From: Kitasatospora kifunensis
GTDB lineage: Bacteria; Actinomycetota; Actinomycetes; Streptomycetales; Streptomycetaceae
Assembly (NCBI RefSeq): GCF_014203855.1
Contig: NZ_JACHJV010000003.1
Coordinates: 248,001 to 312,000, forward strand
DNA: 64,000 nucleotides
Reading direction: 5' to 3'
Notes under the pieces: model-generated
What the model saw: the letters and a program-made list of their open reading frames with translations, nothing else
Told to the model about the DNA's origin: nothing
Databases searched by the model: none
Position numbers and translations under genes: made by a program
In this document: in pieces, positions 49,084 through 57,612 of the stretch
How the letters are laid out: every line of letters starts with the position of its first letter
Numbering within the stretch: position 1 is the stretch's first letter

Positions 49084-50783
49084 TCCCTGAGACCGTGCCG
49101 GACCTGCGGGAGAAGCCGCATGTCCTGGCCGACCAAGGTGCTGGGACGGGCCCGGTTCCAGCACGAACGGCGGTGGCCGTGGTCGGCGGGAGTGTGGTGG
49201 GGCTGACCACGGCGGCTTTACTGGCCCGGTGGGCAGTGCCGTGCGTGCTGGTGGAAAAGCATCCCGCTCCCTTGAACCACCCGCGCGCACGGGGCTTCTC
49301 TCCCCGGACCGTCGAGGTCTTCCGCCAGCTGGGCGTCGAGGCGGCGATCCGCGCCGTGGCCGGGCTGGGAAGCGACGACCCGACAACTCCCGCCATGCGT
49401 GCCGCCACCCTCGCCGACCCCGACCCCCACCTGTTCGAAGCGGGTGTGCTGGAGTCCATGGCCGGCATCAGCCCCTGCACCGCGCAGCCGGTCCACCAGA
49501 ACCTCGTCGAAGAGGTGCTCTACCGCCGTGCCCTCGACCTGGGGGCGGACATCCGCTTCGGAGTACGCGCGGTGACGGTGGACCAGGATGCCGAAGGCGT
49601 CGCGCTCCAGCTCAGGGACCGCAACGGCCGCGATCACCTCTTACACGCGGACTACCTCGTCGCGGCCGACGGTGCGACCAGCCGGATCCGTCGGCACTGC
49701 AACATCGCCGTGCGAGGGCCGGGGACACTCGCCCACGTCCTCAGCCTCATGTTCGAGGCAGACCTCGACAGCCTCCTGCAAGGACGCCGTTTCAACGTCT
49801 GCTACCTCGACCACCCCAAACCCGGCACCGTCCTCGCTCCCGCCGGCCCAGGCCGCTGGACCATGGCCACCGGCTACGCCCCCGAACACGGCGAGACCCT
49901 CGCCGACTACCCGCCCGAGCGATGCCGGGCGATGATCACCGCCGCGCTCGGCGACCCCGGCATCGAGGTGAACCTGTTGCCGAAGATGCCCGGCAGCGAC
50001 GACATCGCCGCGTCCTTCACGATCGGCGCCCAGGTCGCCGAACGGTTCCGCGACGGCCGCATCTTCCTCGCCGGCGATGCCGCGCACCTCGTGCCCCCCA
50101 CCGGCGGCTTCGGTGCGAACACCGGGATCCAGGACGCCCACAACCTGGCCTGGAAACTCGCGGCCGTCCACCACGGCCACGCCGGCCCCGCCCTCTTGGA
50201 CAGCTACCACGACGAACGCCACCCCGTCGCCACCTACACCCTCGGCCAAGCCCTGGCCAGAGCACGCGAACGCACCGGCCACGAACACCACGACACACCC
50301 GAAGAACTCGACCCGGCCCCCACCGTCATCTTCGGTCACCAGTACCGCTCGACCGCGGTCCTCGACGCCCCTACCGATGCCGCCCCGGCCCTCCCACCAG
50401 ACCAGCTCAACGGACAACCCGGCACCCGCGCCCCGCACCTGCCCATTCGACAAGGACAACACCGAGCATCCACGCTCGACCTCTACGGCAGCGGCTTCGT
50501 CCTGCTGACCGGCCCCGACGCCGAGGACTGGGCCAAAGCCGCCAACGCCCACACCGCACGCCGCGCCACCCCACTGACCACCATCCGCATCGACACCGAC
50601 ATCACCGGCCACGACCGCCCCCTCGCCGATGCACACGGCATCACCTCGCAGGGAGCAGTCCTGATCCGGCCCGACGGCATCGTCGCCTGGCGCAACGCGT
50701 CCTCGGTGCAAAACCCCGGCGCTGCACTGGACGAAGCCTTCGACCAGCTCCTCCACAACCGACCCGGTTCCAGCACCGACTGA
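49080..50783 (+). CDS. FAD-dependent aromatic hydroxylase (PheA/TfdB, polyketide-hydroxylase type)
   Basis: 567 residues; GTG start overlaps the PadR stop. FAD fold: VAVVGGSVVGLTTAALLAR (ADP loop with GGSVVG), the DG motif YLVAADGATSRIRRH and GDAAH motif RIFLAGDAAHLVPPTGGFGA. A C-terminal thioredoxin-like domain (about 420-560) ends with a typical VLIRPDGIVAWR. It is closest in plan to phenol-2-monooxygenase and anthracycline/tetracycline hydroxylases such as RdmE. It hydroxylates phenolic rings using NAD(P)H and O2; it could also inactivate a drug. The first 30 residues before the FAD loop are longer than usual. Confidence 0.9.
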   Translation: MIPETVPDLREKPHVLADQGAGTGPVPARTAVAVVGGSVVGLTTAALLARWAVPCVLVEKHPAPLNHPRARGFSPRTVEVFRQLGVEAAIRAVAGLGSDDPTTPAMRAATLADPDPHLFEAGVLESMAGISPCTAQPVHQNLVEEVLYRRALDLGADIRFGVRAVTVDQDAEGVALQLRDRNGRDHLLHADYLVAADGATSRIRRHCNIAVRGPGTLAHVLSLMFEADLDSLLQGRRFNVCYLDHPKPGTVLAPAGPGRWTMATGYAPEHGETLADYPPERCRAMITAALGDPGIEVNLLPKMPGSDDIAASFTIGAQVAERFRDGRIFLAGDAAHLVPPTGGFGANTGIQDAHNLAWKLAAVHHGHAGPALLDSYHDERHPVATYTLGQALARARERTGHEHHDTPEELDPAPTVIFGHQYRSTAVLDAPTDAAPALPPDQLNGQPGTRAPHLPIRQGQHRASTLDLYGSGFVLLTGPDAEDWAKAANAHTARRATPLTTIRIDTDITGHDRPLADAHGITSQGAVLIRPDGIVAWRNASSVQNPGAALDEAFDQLLHNRPGSSTD

Positions 50784-50903
50784 GAAACTGACACCGCACC
50801 GCCCGCCACATCCACACGGCCCGGGCCCGCCCGGCGAGCCAGCAAATGAGGGCGGTCAGCACATAGCCGGCCACCCCCTGCCACAGCGCCAGATTGCGGA
50901 CGA

Positions 50904-50941
50904 TCGGGTAGCACGGGGCGAGATTCCCCCGGGCTACCCGA
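50904..50941. terminator. hairpin between convergent genes
   Basis: TCGGGTAGC (50904-50912) pairs with GCTACCCGA (50933-50941), with additional GGGG/CCCC pairing inside. It overlaps the stop codon of the kinase gene. Confidence 0.55.
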
Positions 50942-51515
50942 CCGACTCGCTTCGACCGTCGTCTGACTGACCACAGTGTTTCGCCGCTTCGATCCAGTTG
51001 ATGACGCTTTGGGCATCGGCTGGCTGCGTGGTGTCGACATGCAGGGTCGGGCCGATCTGGAGCGGTATTGCCATGCACCGCCAACGCTCCCAGTCGTCAT
51101 CCGTCAGCAGGTCACCGTGGATCGGATGGCGTGGATGCCGGGCTTCGAAGCGGCGTCGGGCGGTCTCCAGCGGGACATCGCACCAGATCTCCACCGAAGC
51201 GAGGATGTTGGCGTGGTTCAAGCCCCGCACGACGAAGTCACGAAACTGGGTCGGCCAGCAAGATTCCAGGACAGCACCGGCAGGTGCGTCCGCCGGCAGT
51301 GCCCACATCGTCTCGCCGGCCGCAGCGCCAAGTGCAGCGTTCCAGCGCCGTTGCGGCGAGTCGACCCTTTCGGTGCCCAGCACATCGGCGTGGGCCTCCT
51401 TGATCACGTCCTTGCTGAACAGCGGCAGCCCCAGATGCCGGGACAGGGTGCGGGCCAGGGTCGTCTTCCCTGCCCCGGGCAGCCCGTTGACCAGAACCGC
51501 GATTGGTCCGGTCAT
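50934..51515 (-). CDS. P-loop kinase-like protein (AAA_33/zeta-toxin type fold)
   Basis: 193 residues from MTGPIAVLVNGLPGAGKTTL, whose P-loop NGLPGAGKTT is perfect. After it come LGLPLFSKDVIKEAHADVLG (Lys/Asp for substrate and Mg), VLESCWPTQFRDFVVRGLNH and the lid ETARRRFEARHPRHPIHGD. The fold is that of small-molecule kinases such as chloramphenicol phosphotransferase, shikimate-kinase-like or zeta toxins. Its start overlaps the stop of a truncated IS256 transposase, showing that the IS lost its end exactly here; the kinase N-terminus itself appears complete. Confidence 0.8.
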   Translation of the reverse strand: MTGPIAVLVNGLPGAGKTTLARTLSRHLGLPLFSKDVIKEAHADVLGTERVDSPQRRWNAALGAAAGETMWALPADAPAGAVLESCWPTQFRDFVVRGLNHANILASVEIWCDVPLETARRRFEARHPRHPIHGDLLTDDDWERWRCMAIPLQIGPTLHVDTTQPADAQSVINWIEAAKHCGQSDDGRSESVG

Positions 51516-52668
51516 GCCGCCACCGCCTCGGGGCGTTCGACGAGCTGGCCGCGTTTGAAGCGCGCGCCAGCGCGGACCAGCGGGACGAGGTGGGCACCGT
51601 TGACGGCTCGCCAGCGGGCCTGGGCCGACTCGACGAGCTTGAAAACCACGGCGAGCCCGGCGGCGCGGGAGCCGGCGCCCTTGGTGACCTTGGTGCGGAG
51701 CCGGACGGTGGCGAAGGTGGACCCGATCGGGTTGATGGTCCGTAGGTGTATCCAGTGCTCGGCCGGGTAGTTGTAGAACTCCAGCAAGACGTCCTGGTCG
51801 TCGGTGATCTTCTTGACGGCCTTGGGGAACTTCGCGCCATAGAACTTGGCGAAGGTCTCGATGGCCCGCTCGGCGTGGTCGCGGTCCTCGGCGTTGTAGA
51901 TGTCCTGGATCGCTTTCTTCGCCGCCGGCTGGGCCGACTTCGGCATGGCGTCCAGGACATTGGCCGTTTTGTGAACCCAGCACCTGCACAGTCCCGCAGC
52001 AGCCCGGCCCACGACTCGGCCGACTCCCGGTAGCCGTCGGCCATGGCCACCAGTTCCTTGGTGCCGTCCGCGCGCACCCCGATGACCACGAGGACGGTAC
52101 CTTTGGCCTCGTCCAGGCGTATGCGCAGGTGGATGCCGTCGACCCAGACGTAGACGTAGTCGGTGCCGGACAGGTCGCGCTCCTGGAACGCTTGGTGGTC
52201 GGCCTGCCACTGGGCGGTCAACCGGGTCACCGTGGCCGGCGACAGCCCCGCCGAGGAGCCGAGGAACTGCTCCATCGCCGGGACGAAGTCGCCCGAGGAC
52301 AGGCCGTGCAGGTAGAGCAGCGGCAGCACCTCGGCGATCTTCGGGGACTTGCGGCACCACGGCGGCAGGGTCGCCGAGGAGAACCGCTTGCGCTCCCCGG
52401 TCGCCTCATCCACGCGCTTGTCTTTCACCCGCAAGGCCTTGACCTCAACGACACCGGCAGCGGTGGTGACCTTCCGGCGCTGGTGGTAGCCGTTGCGGAC
52501 CACCAGGCGCCGCCCGCTCTCGTCCTTCTCATGGGCCAACTCGGCGATGTAGGAGTTGACTTCGGCTTCCAGAGCGGCGGCCAGCATCCGCCGGGCACCC
52601 TCGCGGACGATCTCGTCCAACAAGGAGCCGTCTCGCGTGCTGCCGTCTTCGTTGACTACCGTGAGCAT
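51512..52668 (-). pseudogene. IS256-family transposase, internally deleted and frameshifted
   Basis: ATG at 52668. Frame 1 carries LDEIVREGARRMLAAALEAE, NGYHQRRKVTTAAGVVEV and VYVWVDGIHLRIRLDE (first catalytic Asp), to SWAGLLRDCA. Then about 100 bp expected to encode GDGxLGFW (second catalytic Asp) are missing. The sequence resumes in another frame at RCWVHKTANVLDAMPKSAQP and runs to FKRGQLVERPEAVAA. It cannot encode an active transposase. The 3' terminal inverted repeat is absent, the kinase gene following at once. Confidence 0.92.
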
Positions 52669-52745
52669 GGGCGTACCTTCCCGACAGACGCTGCAACGTC
52701 GGCCCACTCGATGACCATCACGGGATCAATCGGGAAGGTACGCCC
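52669..52745. repeat. 15-bp perfect inverted repeat upstream of IS256
   Basis: GGGCGTACCTTCCCG (52669-52683) and CGGGAAGGTACGCCC (52731-52745) are exact inverse copies 47 bp apart, starting right at the transposase start codon. Probably part of the IS256 end or a cis-acting hairpin limiting read-in. Confidence 0.8.
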
Positions 52746-52927
52746 TCCGCGTCTCTCCCGGAATCGATCCACAGGTATCGAGCATTGCTCACAGCGCCTT
52801 GCCGAGCGCGAGTTAGAAGCCGTTGTCTTATCGGACGTGATGGATTGGTTTCCGCAGGTCAGGCATAGAGTCGCTGGTATCGCGGCAGGGTCGGTCCATC
52901 GGGCTTTCTTGTCGGTGGAGGTGCCGG

Positions 52928-53461
52928 GTGGCGTCGGTGGTGGGTCTGCTTGAGGAACGGGAGTTGGCCGCGCGGAAGCGGGTGGAGTCGCTGCGCGAGG
53001 AAGTGGACCGGGTCCTGGCTGAGTTGCGGGACGCGGAGACGGACTGGGAACGATGGATGATCGCCCGGGAGAGGGTCGATCGGGTCCTGTCCGAGCCGCG
53101 CGGAGCGCAGGCGGCGGAGGCGGCCGGGGCCGGGGCACCGGTTCCCGTGCCGGAGCCGGTCCCTGGCCGGGCGGCTGCGACCCGTTCGGTCGTGCCGGTA
53201 TGGCGCCCCAAACTTGCGGCGCGCGTGTTGGCGGTGGAGTACCAGCGCATCGTCAACACGCTGGTGGACCGTCAGCACGGCGATGACGGGCCGGCGATGA
53301 GCTGCCAGGAGATCGCGGTCGCGTTGGGTCTGGAACTGGCCCCGGCCAAGATCGAAGGCGCGGTGCGTTCGCGCGCCAAGCGCCTGGTGGCCAGGGGCTG
53401 GCCGGCCGAGGACACGCCGGGCCGGTTCAGCACCGCGGCCGGGCCAGGCGCCGGCTCATGA
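52928..53461 (+). CDS. coiled-coil plus winged-helix protein associated with IS elements
   Basis: GTG start with GGAGGTG 4-5 nt upstream; 177 residues. Residues 1-55 are a strong coiled coil (LLEERELAARKRVESLREEV, DRVLAELRDAETDWERWMIA). A Pro/Ala linker follows, then a winged-helix-like domain (YQRIVNTLVDRQHGDDGPAM, SCQEIAVALGLELAPAKIEG, AVRSRAKRLVARGWPAEDTP). The end runs into the IS5 element, so the last residues may be foreign. A related broken copy is at 56127. This family occurs beside insertion sequences in streptomycetes; its role is unknown. Confidence 0.7.
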   Translation: MASVVGLLEERELAARKRVESLREEVDRVLAELRDAETDWERWMIARERVDRVLSEPRGAQAAEAAGAGAPVPVPEPVPGRAAATRSVVPVWRPKLAARVLAVEYQRIVNTLVDRQHGDDGPAMSCQEIAVALGLELAPAKIEGAVRSRAKRLVARGWPAEDTPGRFSTAAGPGAGS

Positions 53462-54274
53462 CCATGGTCATCGGCCACCGCAGCATCGCCTCGGCGGTGT
53501 CGGTGCGGCTTTCGTAGTCCCTGGCCAGACGGCGCGAGCGCATCAGCCACGCGAATGTCCGCTCTACCACCCACCTGCGCGGCAGCACCCTGAAGCCCGG
53601 GGTGTCATCGGTGCGCTTGACCACCGTCAGCGCGATACACCAGGCCTTCGCGGCGATGTCGACCAGGCTTCCGGTGTAGCCGCCGTCGGCCCACGCCAGC
53701 GCCAGCCGGAAGTACCGTGCCCGCAGCCGGGCCAGCAGGCTCGCGCCCGCCTGGCGGTCGGTGACCGGGGCGGCGGTGACCAGCACGGCCGGCGGCAGCC
53801 CGAGGCAGTCCACCACGATGTGCCGTTTGCGGCCCGACACCATCTTCCCGCCGTCGTATCCCCTCGTCGCGGCCGGCACCGATGCGGGCGCCCGCACCGA
53901 CTGCGAGTCGATGATCCCCGCCGTCGGCTCCGGATCCCGCCCGCCGGCCCGGCGGACCTTCCCGCGCAACCGGTCGTGCAGCTCTTTGACCAGGCCCTTG
54001 TCCCGCCAGCGGCGGAAGAAGGCGTAAACCCGGTCCCACGCGGGGAAGTCCGCCGGGATCGCCCGCCATTTCACGCCGTTGTCGCGCCGTTGTCGACCAG
54101 GTAGCGCACCGCGTCGAGCATCTGGCGGTGGCAGTAGCCCTCCGGCTGGCCGCCGCGGCCCTCCAGCCAGGCCGGCACCGGCAGGAGCGGGCGGACCGTC
54201 TGCCACTTCGCATCGGTCATGTCCGACGGATACCGCCGTGCCCGCTCACCGTGATCGGCTGCGTTTCCGTACAC
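53427..54274 (-). pseudogene. IS5-family transposase inactivated by an 11-bp tandem duplication
   Basis: N-terminal part from about 54274: GERARRYPSDMTDAKWQTVR, PVPAWLEGRGGQPEGYCHRQ, MLDAVRYLVDNG. An exact 11-bp tandem duplication (CGCCGTTGTCG at 54074-54084 and 54085-54095) then shifts the frame. The rest (VKWRAIPADFPAWDRVYAFF, IDSQSVRAPASVPAATRGYD with catalytic Asp, VVERTFAWLMRSRRLARDYE with Glu) is intact in another frame. Removing one repeat unit would restore the complete DDE transposase. Confidence 0.92.
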
Positions 54275-54752
54275 ATGCGCGAGGCAATCACACGACGACA
54301 CGCGGGAGTTGGACGAAACCGGCGTGAACGCGAAAGACTGCACCACCAGGGCCTCCTGCTTCTTGCTCATGGACTCGACACCCTTGAGCTGTGCAGGAGG
54401 CCCTGCCTTCATGCGCCGACCGCCCGACGATCACCCAAACGGGACTCCCGTTCGATCGACACCTGCCTCGACCGATACGACAACGGCTTCTCAGAGCGAA
54501 TCGTGAGCGGACATGGAGACTCCCTCGTGACGTTGGTGACACCTGTAGGAGAGCACCGGTGGCGGGGCTGCTCAACCGGTGGCGGAGGTCGGAAGGCGGC
54601 GGCCGGAACCTGCCGGGTGGTTCCATGCGCGGGGCCGCGTGGGCCGGATCGCCCTACTCCAGGACTCCGGCACACCGCGGTCCGGGCGCGGCGCGAAGAT
54701 TTGGGCCCGGAACGAGGCACACCGCAACCGCTTCGGCGCGAGCGAGGCACCG
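54275..54752. other. gap with a short Cys-containing ORF
   Basis: On the minus strand an ATG at 54370 (AAGGGTG upstream) opens MSKKQEALVVQSFAFTPVSS then NSRVSSCDCLAHVYGN, running directly into the transposase frame. It may be the 5' end of a gene interrupted by the IS. An exact 12-bp inverted repeat (AGGGCCTCCTGC) flanks its start. Beyond 54412 I see no gene. Confidence 0.35.
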
Positions 54753-55571
54753 CTAGCCGTTCGAGCGGAAGATGGGCCAGCCGACCTCGGTGACCCAGTC
54801 ATGCTCGCTGGCCACGTCGAGGGGGCTGCGCAGGTAGAACTCGCGCAGCGGGCCGTCGACGCCGATCTCGTGGCGTGCGGCGTGGGTGCCCAGGTCGCCG
54901 TAGGTGAGATCGATGGTCTGGAGGGGTCCGCGGTGGACCGCGACCGCGAGTTCAGCGCCGGGGACGACCACGGCGTCGATCCGGCCGACCGGGCGGACGT
55001 CGCCGTCGACGGGGACGAACACGAGCGCCTCGCCGCGCTCGTCCTGGAGCAGCTCGCTCGCGAACAGACCGCCGATCGGGCCGGTGCGGTGCAGTCCCCG
55101 GGCGGTGGTGAAGCCGTGGAGCTCGCCGAGGGCGCCCTGCCACCAGCTCACCACGTCCTGCCGCTCGACGACTTCGCGAATGCCGATCGCCGGCTGCTCG
55201 CGGACCGTGCGGTACTCGATGGTCGACCCGTACGCCGGCCGGGACAGCAGCTCGCGCAGCGACTCGACGGCGCTCTGCGCCTGCGCCAGCCGGTCCTCCA
55301 GGCGGGCGAGATGCGCAGCGATCAGCTCGTTGCGAGTGCTCACGTCCTCGGCGGCCAGCACCGCCTTCACGTCCGCCACCGGCATGTCCAGGTCCCGCAG
55401 GCGCACGATCACCTGCGCGGTGGGCACCTGCTCCAGGGAGTAGTACCGGTAGCCGGTGCCCGGGTCGACGTCGGCCGGCGCGAGCAGTCCGACGTCGTGG
55501 TAGTGCCGCAACGTCTTGATGCTCAGATGGGTCACGCGGGAGAACGCGCCGACCGTCAAGCCTGTGTGCAT
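54753..55571 (-). CDS. MerR-family regulator with GyrI-like effector domain
   Basis: 272 residues. N-terminal MerR winged helix LTVGAFSRVTHLSIKTLRHY, HDVGLLAPADVDPGTGYRYY and the dimer coiled coil LIAAHLARLEDRLAQAQSAV. C-terminal part (YRTVREQPAIGIREVVERQD, FVPVDGDVRPVGRIDAVVVP, AVAVHRGPLQTIDLTYGDLG) is a GyrI/BmrR-type effector-binding domain. BmrR-like proteins activate promoters with 19-20-bp spacers on binding multidrug ligands. The divergent SnoaL gene has exactly such a promoter. Confidence 0.93.
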   Translation of the reverse strand: MHTGLTVGAFSRVTHLSIKTLRHYHDVGLLAPADVDPGTGYRYYSLEQVPTAQVIVRLRDLDMPVADVKAVLAAEDVSTRNELIAAHLARLEDRLAQAQSAVESLRELLSRPAYGSTIEYRTVREQPAIGIREVVERQDVVSWWQGALGELHGFTTARGLHRTGPIGGLFASELLQDERGEALVFVPVDGDVRPVGRIDAVVVPGAELAVAVHRGPLQTIDLTYGDLGTHAARHEIGVDGPLREFYLRSPLDVASEHDWVTEVGWPIFRSNG

Positions 55572-55623
55572 GGCACCATTATCAACCCTCCCCCTGCCGG
55601 AGGGTCCAGCAGAAGACCCCCGT

Positions 55624-55654
55624 TTGACTCTCCGGTGGAGGTAGGGCGCAGTGT
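55624..55654 (+). promoter_or_regulatory. MerR-type promoter with 19-bp spacer
   Basis: TTGACT (55624-55629) and CAGTGT (55649-55654) are separated by 19 bp containing the dyad CTCCGGTGGAG. This is the layout used by MerR activators, between the MerR gene and the SnoaL gene. Confidence 0.65.
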
Positions 55655-55703
55655 CTTTGGTGAAGGCACCGCACCGTGCCGAGGTCATCGAAGGAGAGCC
55701 CCC

Positions 55704-56078
55704 ATGAACACCGTCGGCCAAACCGCTGTAATGCCCGAGGTCGTCTCCGCCTACATCGCGGCGGTCAACGCCTTCGACCTGGATGCCGTCATGGCGACCT
55801 TCTGCGACGACGCTCTGGTCAACGACGCGCACCGCGAGTTCGCCGACAGCGCCTCGATCCGCGCCTGGGTGCGCCGCGAGATCGTCGGCGACAAGGTCAC
55901 CATGGCCGTGACGGAGGTCGCGCACCACGGCGCCCTGACGATCGTACGGGCGCGCTACGACGGCGAGTACGACAAGACGAATCTGCCCGACGAGCTGATC
56001 CTGACCAGCTACCTCACGGTCGCCGACGGCAGGATCAGCTCCCTGATCATCGTGCACAACCAGCCGTCTCCCTACTGA
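55704..56078 (+). CDS. SnoaL-like (NTF2 fold) protein
   Basis: 124 residues; AAGGAG precedes the ATG. Typical NTF2-like pattern: VVSAYIAAVNAFDLDAVMAT, FCDDALVNDAHREFADSASI, RAWVRREIVGDKVTMAVTEV and the end ISSLIIVHNQPSPY. Likely the direct target of the divergent MerR regulator. Substrate unknown. Confidence 0.9.
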   Translation: MNTVGQTAVMPEVVSAYIAAVNAFDLDAVMATFCDDALVNDAHREFADSASIRAWVRREIVGDKVTMAVTEVAHHGALTIVRARYDGEYDKTNLPDELILTSYLTVADGRISSLIIVHNQPSPY

Positions 56079-56126
56079 AGTCGGGCCCCGGCGGCGGGCC
56101 GGCAGCTTTGAGCAGCGGGAGACCGG

Positions 56127-56535
56127 ATGAGGGAACTCCTGGACAAGATCGAGGCCCGGCAGCGGCCGGTCCGCGAGACCACCGCACGGCTGCGTGACGA
56201 AATCGCCCGGCACGGCGAGCAACTCGCCGCAGCCGAGCGGACCTTGGAGCGGATGGGGATCACCCGCGAGACGGTGCCGGCGCTGGCCACCGAGGACGGC
56301 CTCCCACCCCCCGTACCACTCCCACCCGGCTACCACGAGTTCCTCGCCATCATCGAGCAAGCCCCCGAAGGGTTCCCGCGCCAAGGACAGCTGCGAGGCA
56401 CTCGGCACCGGCACGCAGCCACGACACACCGAAGGCACCCGAGCCACACTGAAACGCCTGGTCAACCGCGACCTGCTCGACGAACCCGAGCCCGGCCTGT
56501 TCACCCTGCCCCGACCGGACGTCAACTCAAGCTGA
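56127..56535 (+). pseudogene. coiled-coil plus winged-helix family, frameshifted
   Basis: GGGAG before the ATG. Frame 1: MRELLDKIEARQRPVRETTA and RHGEQLAAAERTLERMGITR (coiled coil), then LPPGYHEFLAIIEQAPEGF. A frameshift near 56380 leads to RAKDSCEALGTGTQPRHTEG and TRATLKRLVNRDLLDEPEPG, the winged-helix end, stopping at 56535. Same architecture as the protein at 52928, so this is a second, broken member. Confidence 0.75.
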
Positions 56536-56575
56536 ACCCCGACAAGGCATCACAGAACACCCACCCAGAAGCCGG

Positions 56576-57214
56576 TCAGGTGCAGGGGATGACACGGCCT
56601 CCGGACACGACGCACTTGACCGGCGCAAGCCGCTGGTGCTCCGTGTGGGTCTGCCACTCCAGCCTCGGGATGGCCTCGATGGCTGCCTGGATCGCCTCGA
56701 CGAACGCGGTGAGGAAGTCACGGTCCGCCGCGTCCCTCGCCGCACGGGCCGCGTCGTCGATGGCACTGCCGGAGGCGCTGCCTGCCTGCCAGATGTCGAT
56801 GTCACCCAGGGCGCTCGGCGCCACCCAGGCGCCGTTGTCCCCGCTGGTTCCCGACGCCCAGCAGACGTGTCCGTCTGCGGCGTAGACGACGAGGTTGCCG
56901 TCGCTCTGCATCACTGCTCGGGACCCACAGCCCACGGTCTTCGAATCCCATACGGCCCAGGTGTTGGAGCCGTTGACCGGGTCGGCCTCGGTGTAGTAAT
57001 CGACGAGGTTGCCATCCGCCTGCATGGTGAGGCGGGTGGACTGCTCTGCCGATGTGGACTCCAGGCTCTGCCCCGCGCACAGGGTGTCTCCGTGCCACAT
57101 CCACGAGCTGGAGGACTGACTGCAGTTCGGCGAGTCGGCGTGCGCGGCAGGCGCGGGCAGGGCCAGCGCTGCCAGGGCCACGGCGCCGGCGGTGAGGCTG
57201 ATCAGACGCTTCAT
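56576..57214 (-). CDS. secreted bulb-type (mannose-binding) lectin domain protein
   Basis: 212 residues from the ATG at 57214 (a TTG directly before it is an alternative). Sec signal peptide MKRLISLTAGAVALAALALP, cleavage after HADS or AHA. B-lectin repeats with the QxDxNxVxY carbohydrate motif: LTMQADGNLVDYY (Tyr region intact) and VMQSDGNLVVYAADG. The C-terminal 80 residues (DDAARAARDAADRDFLTAFV) are helical and end with a Cys pair. It probably binds sugars outside the cell. Confidence 0.85.
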   Translation of the reverse strand: MKRLISLTAGAVALAALALPAPAAHADSPNCSQSSSSWMWHGDTLCAGQSLESTSAEQSTRLTMQADGNLVDYYTEADPVNGSNTWAVWDSKTVGCGSRAVMQSDGNLVVYAADGHVCWASGTSGDNGAWVAPSALGDIDIWQAGSASGSAIDDAARAARDAADRDFLTAFVEAIQAAIEAIPRLEWQTHTEHQRLAPVKCVVSGGRVIPCT

Positions 57215-57352
57215 CAAGTGTTTCCGTTTCTCTCATTGCGAGCAGATGTGCTGCGGGCGGAGGAAATATTGCGGGCCGCCGATCAACATCCGCTTAACGG
57301 CTCGGGGTTCCAGCCACAGCCGACGGCAACTAGGGCGAGTATTTGGTCGTGA

Positions 57353-57559
57353 TCAAGCGGTGGCTCTGGTCAGGTCTTTGATCCAGATCATTGCGCCGCG
57401 AAGGTGGAGGCCGGCGAGGTAGCTCGCGGGAGTCTTGTCACAGCGAGTCGTGATGCCCCGCCAGGCCTTCAGCCTGTTGATCAGGCGCTCGACGGTGTTC
57501 CGGTCCTTGTAGAGCTCGAAGTCATGGCCGACCGGCCGGCCGCCCCTGCTGCCCTTCTT
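57353..57559 (-). pseudogene. IS5-family transposase C-terminal remnant
   Basis: The frame reads KGSRGGRPVGHDFELYKDRN, TVERLINRLKAWRGITTRCD and KTPASYLAGLHLRGAMIWI, the end of IS5/IS1182-type DDE transposases with the YKDRNTVER Glu. No other part is present; it directly abuts the 3' end of the STAND-WD40 gene. Confidence 0.85.
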
Positions 57560-57612
57560 CTTGCGGTTGGTCGGCCTGGTCGACCTTCTCCGGGTGGCGC
57601 AGGGGTAGGCGG

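Noticed and set aside
48211..50941. Two similar hairpins with GATTCCCCC in the loop as TnpB-element or group II intron ends
   Set aside because: No tnpB, reverse transcriptase or intron domain structure is next to either; the shared part is under 15 bp. The second serves well as a terminator.
54579..55703. + strand open frame extending upstream of the SnoaL ATG
   Set aside because: It is antisense to the MerR gene. The real start at 55704 has AAGGAG and a MerR-type promoter.
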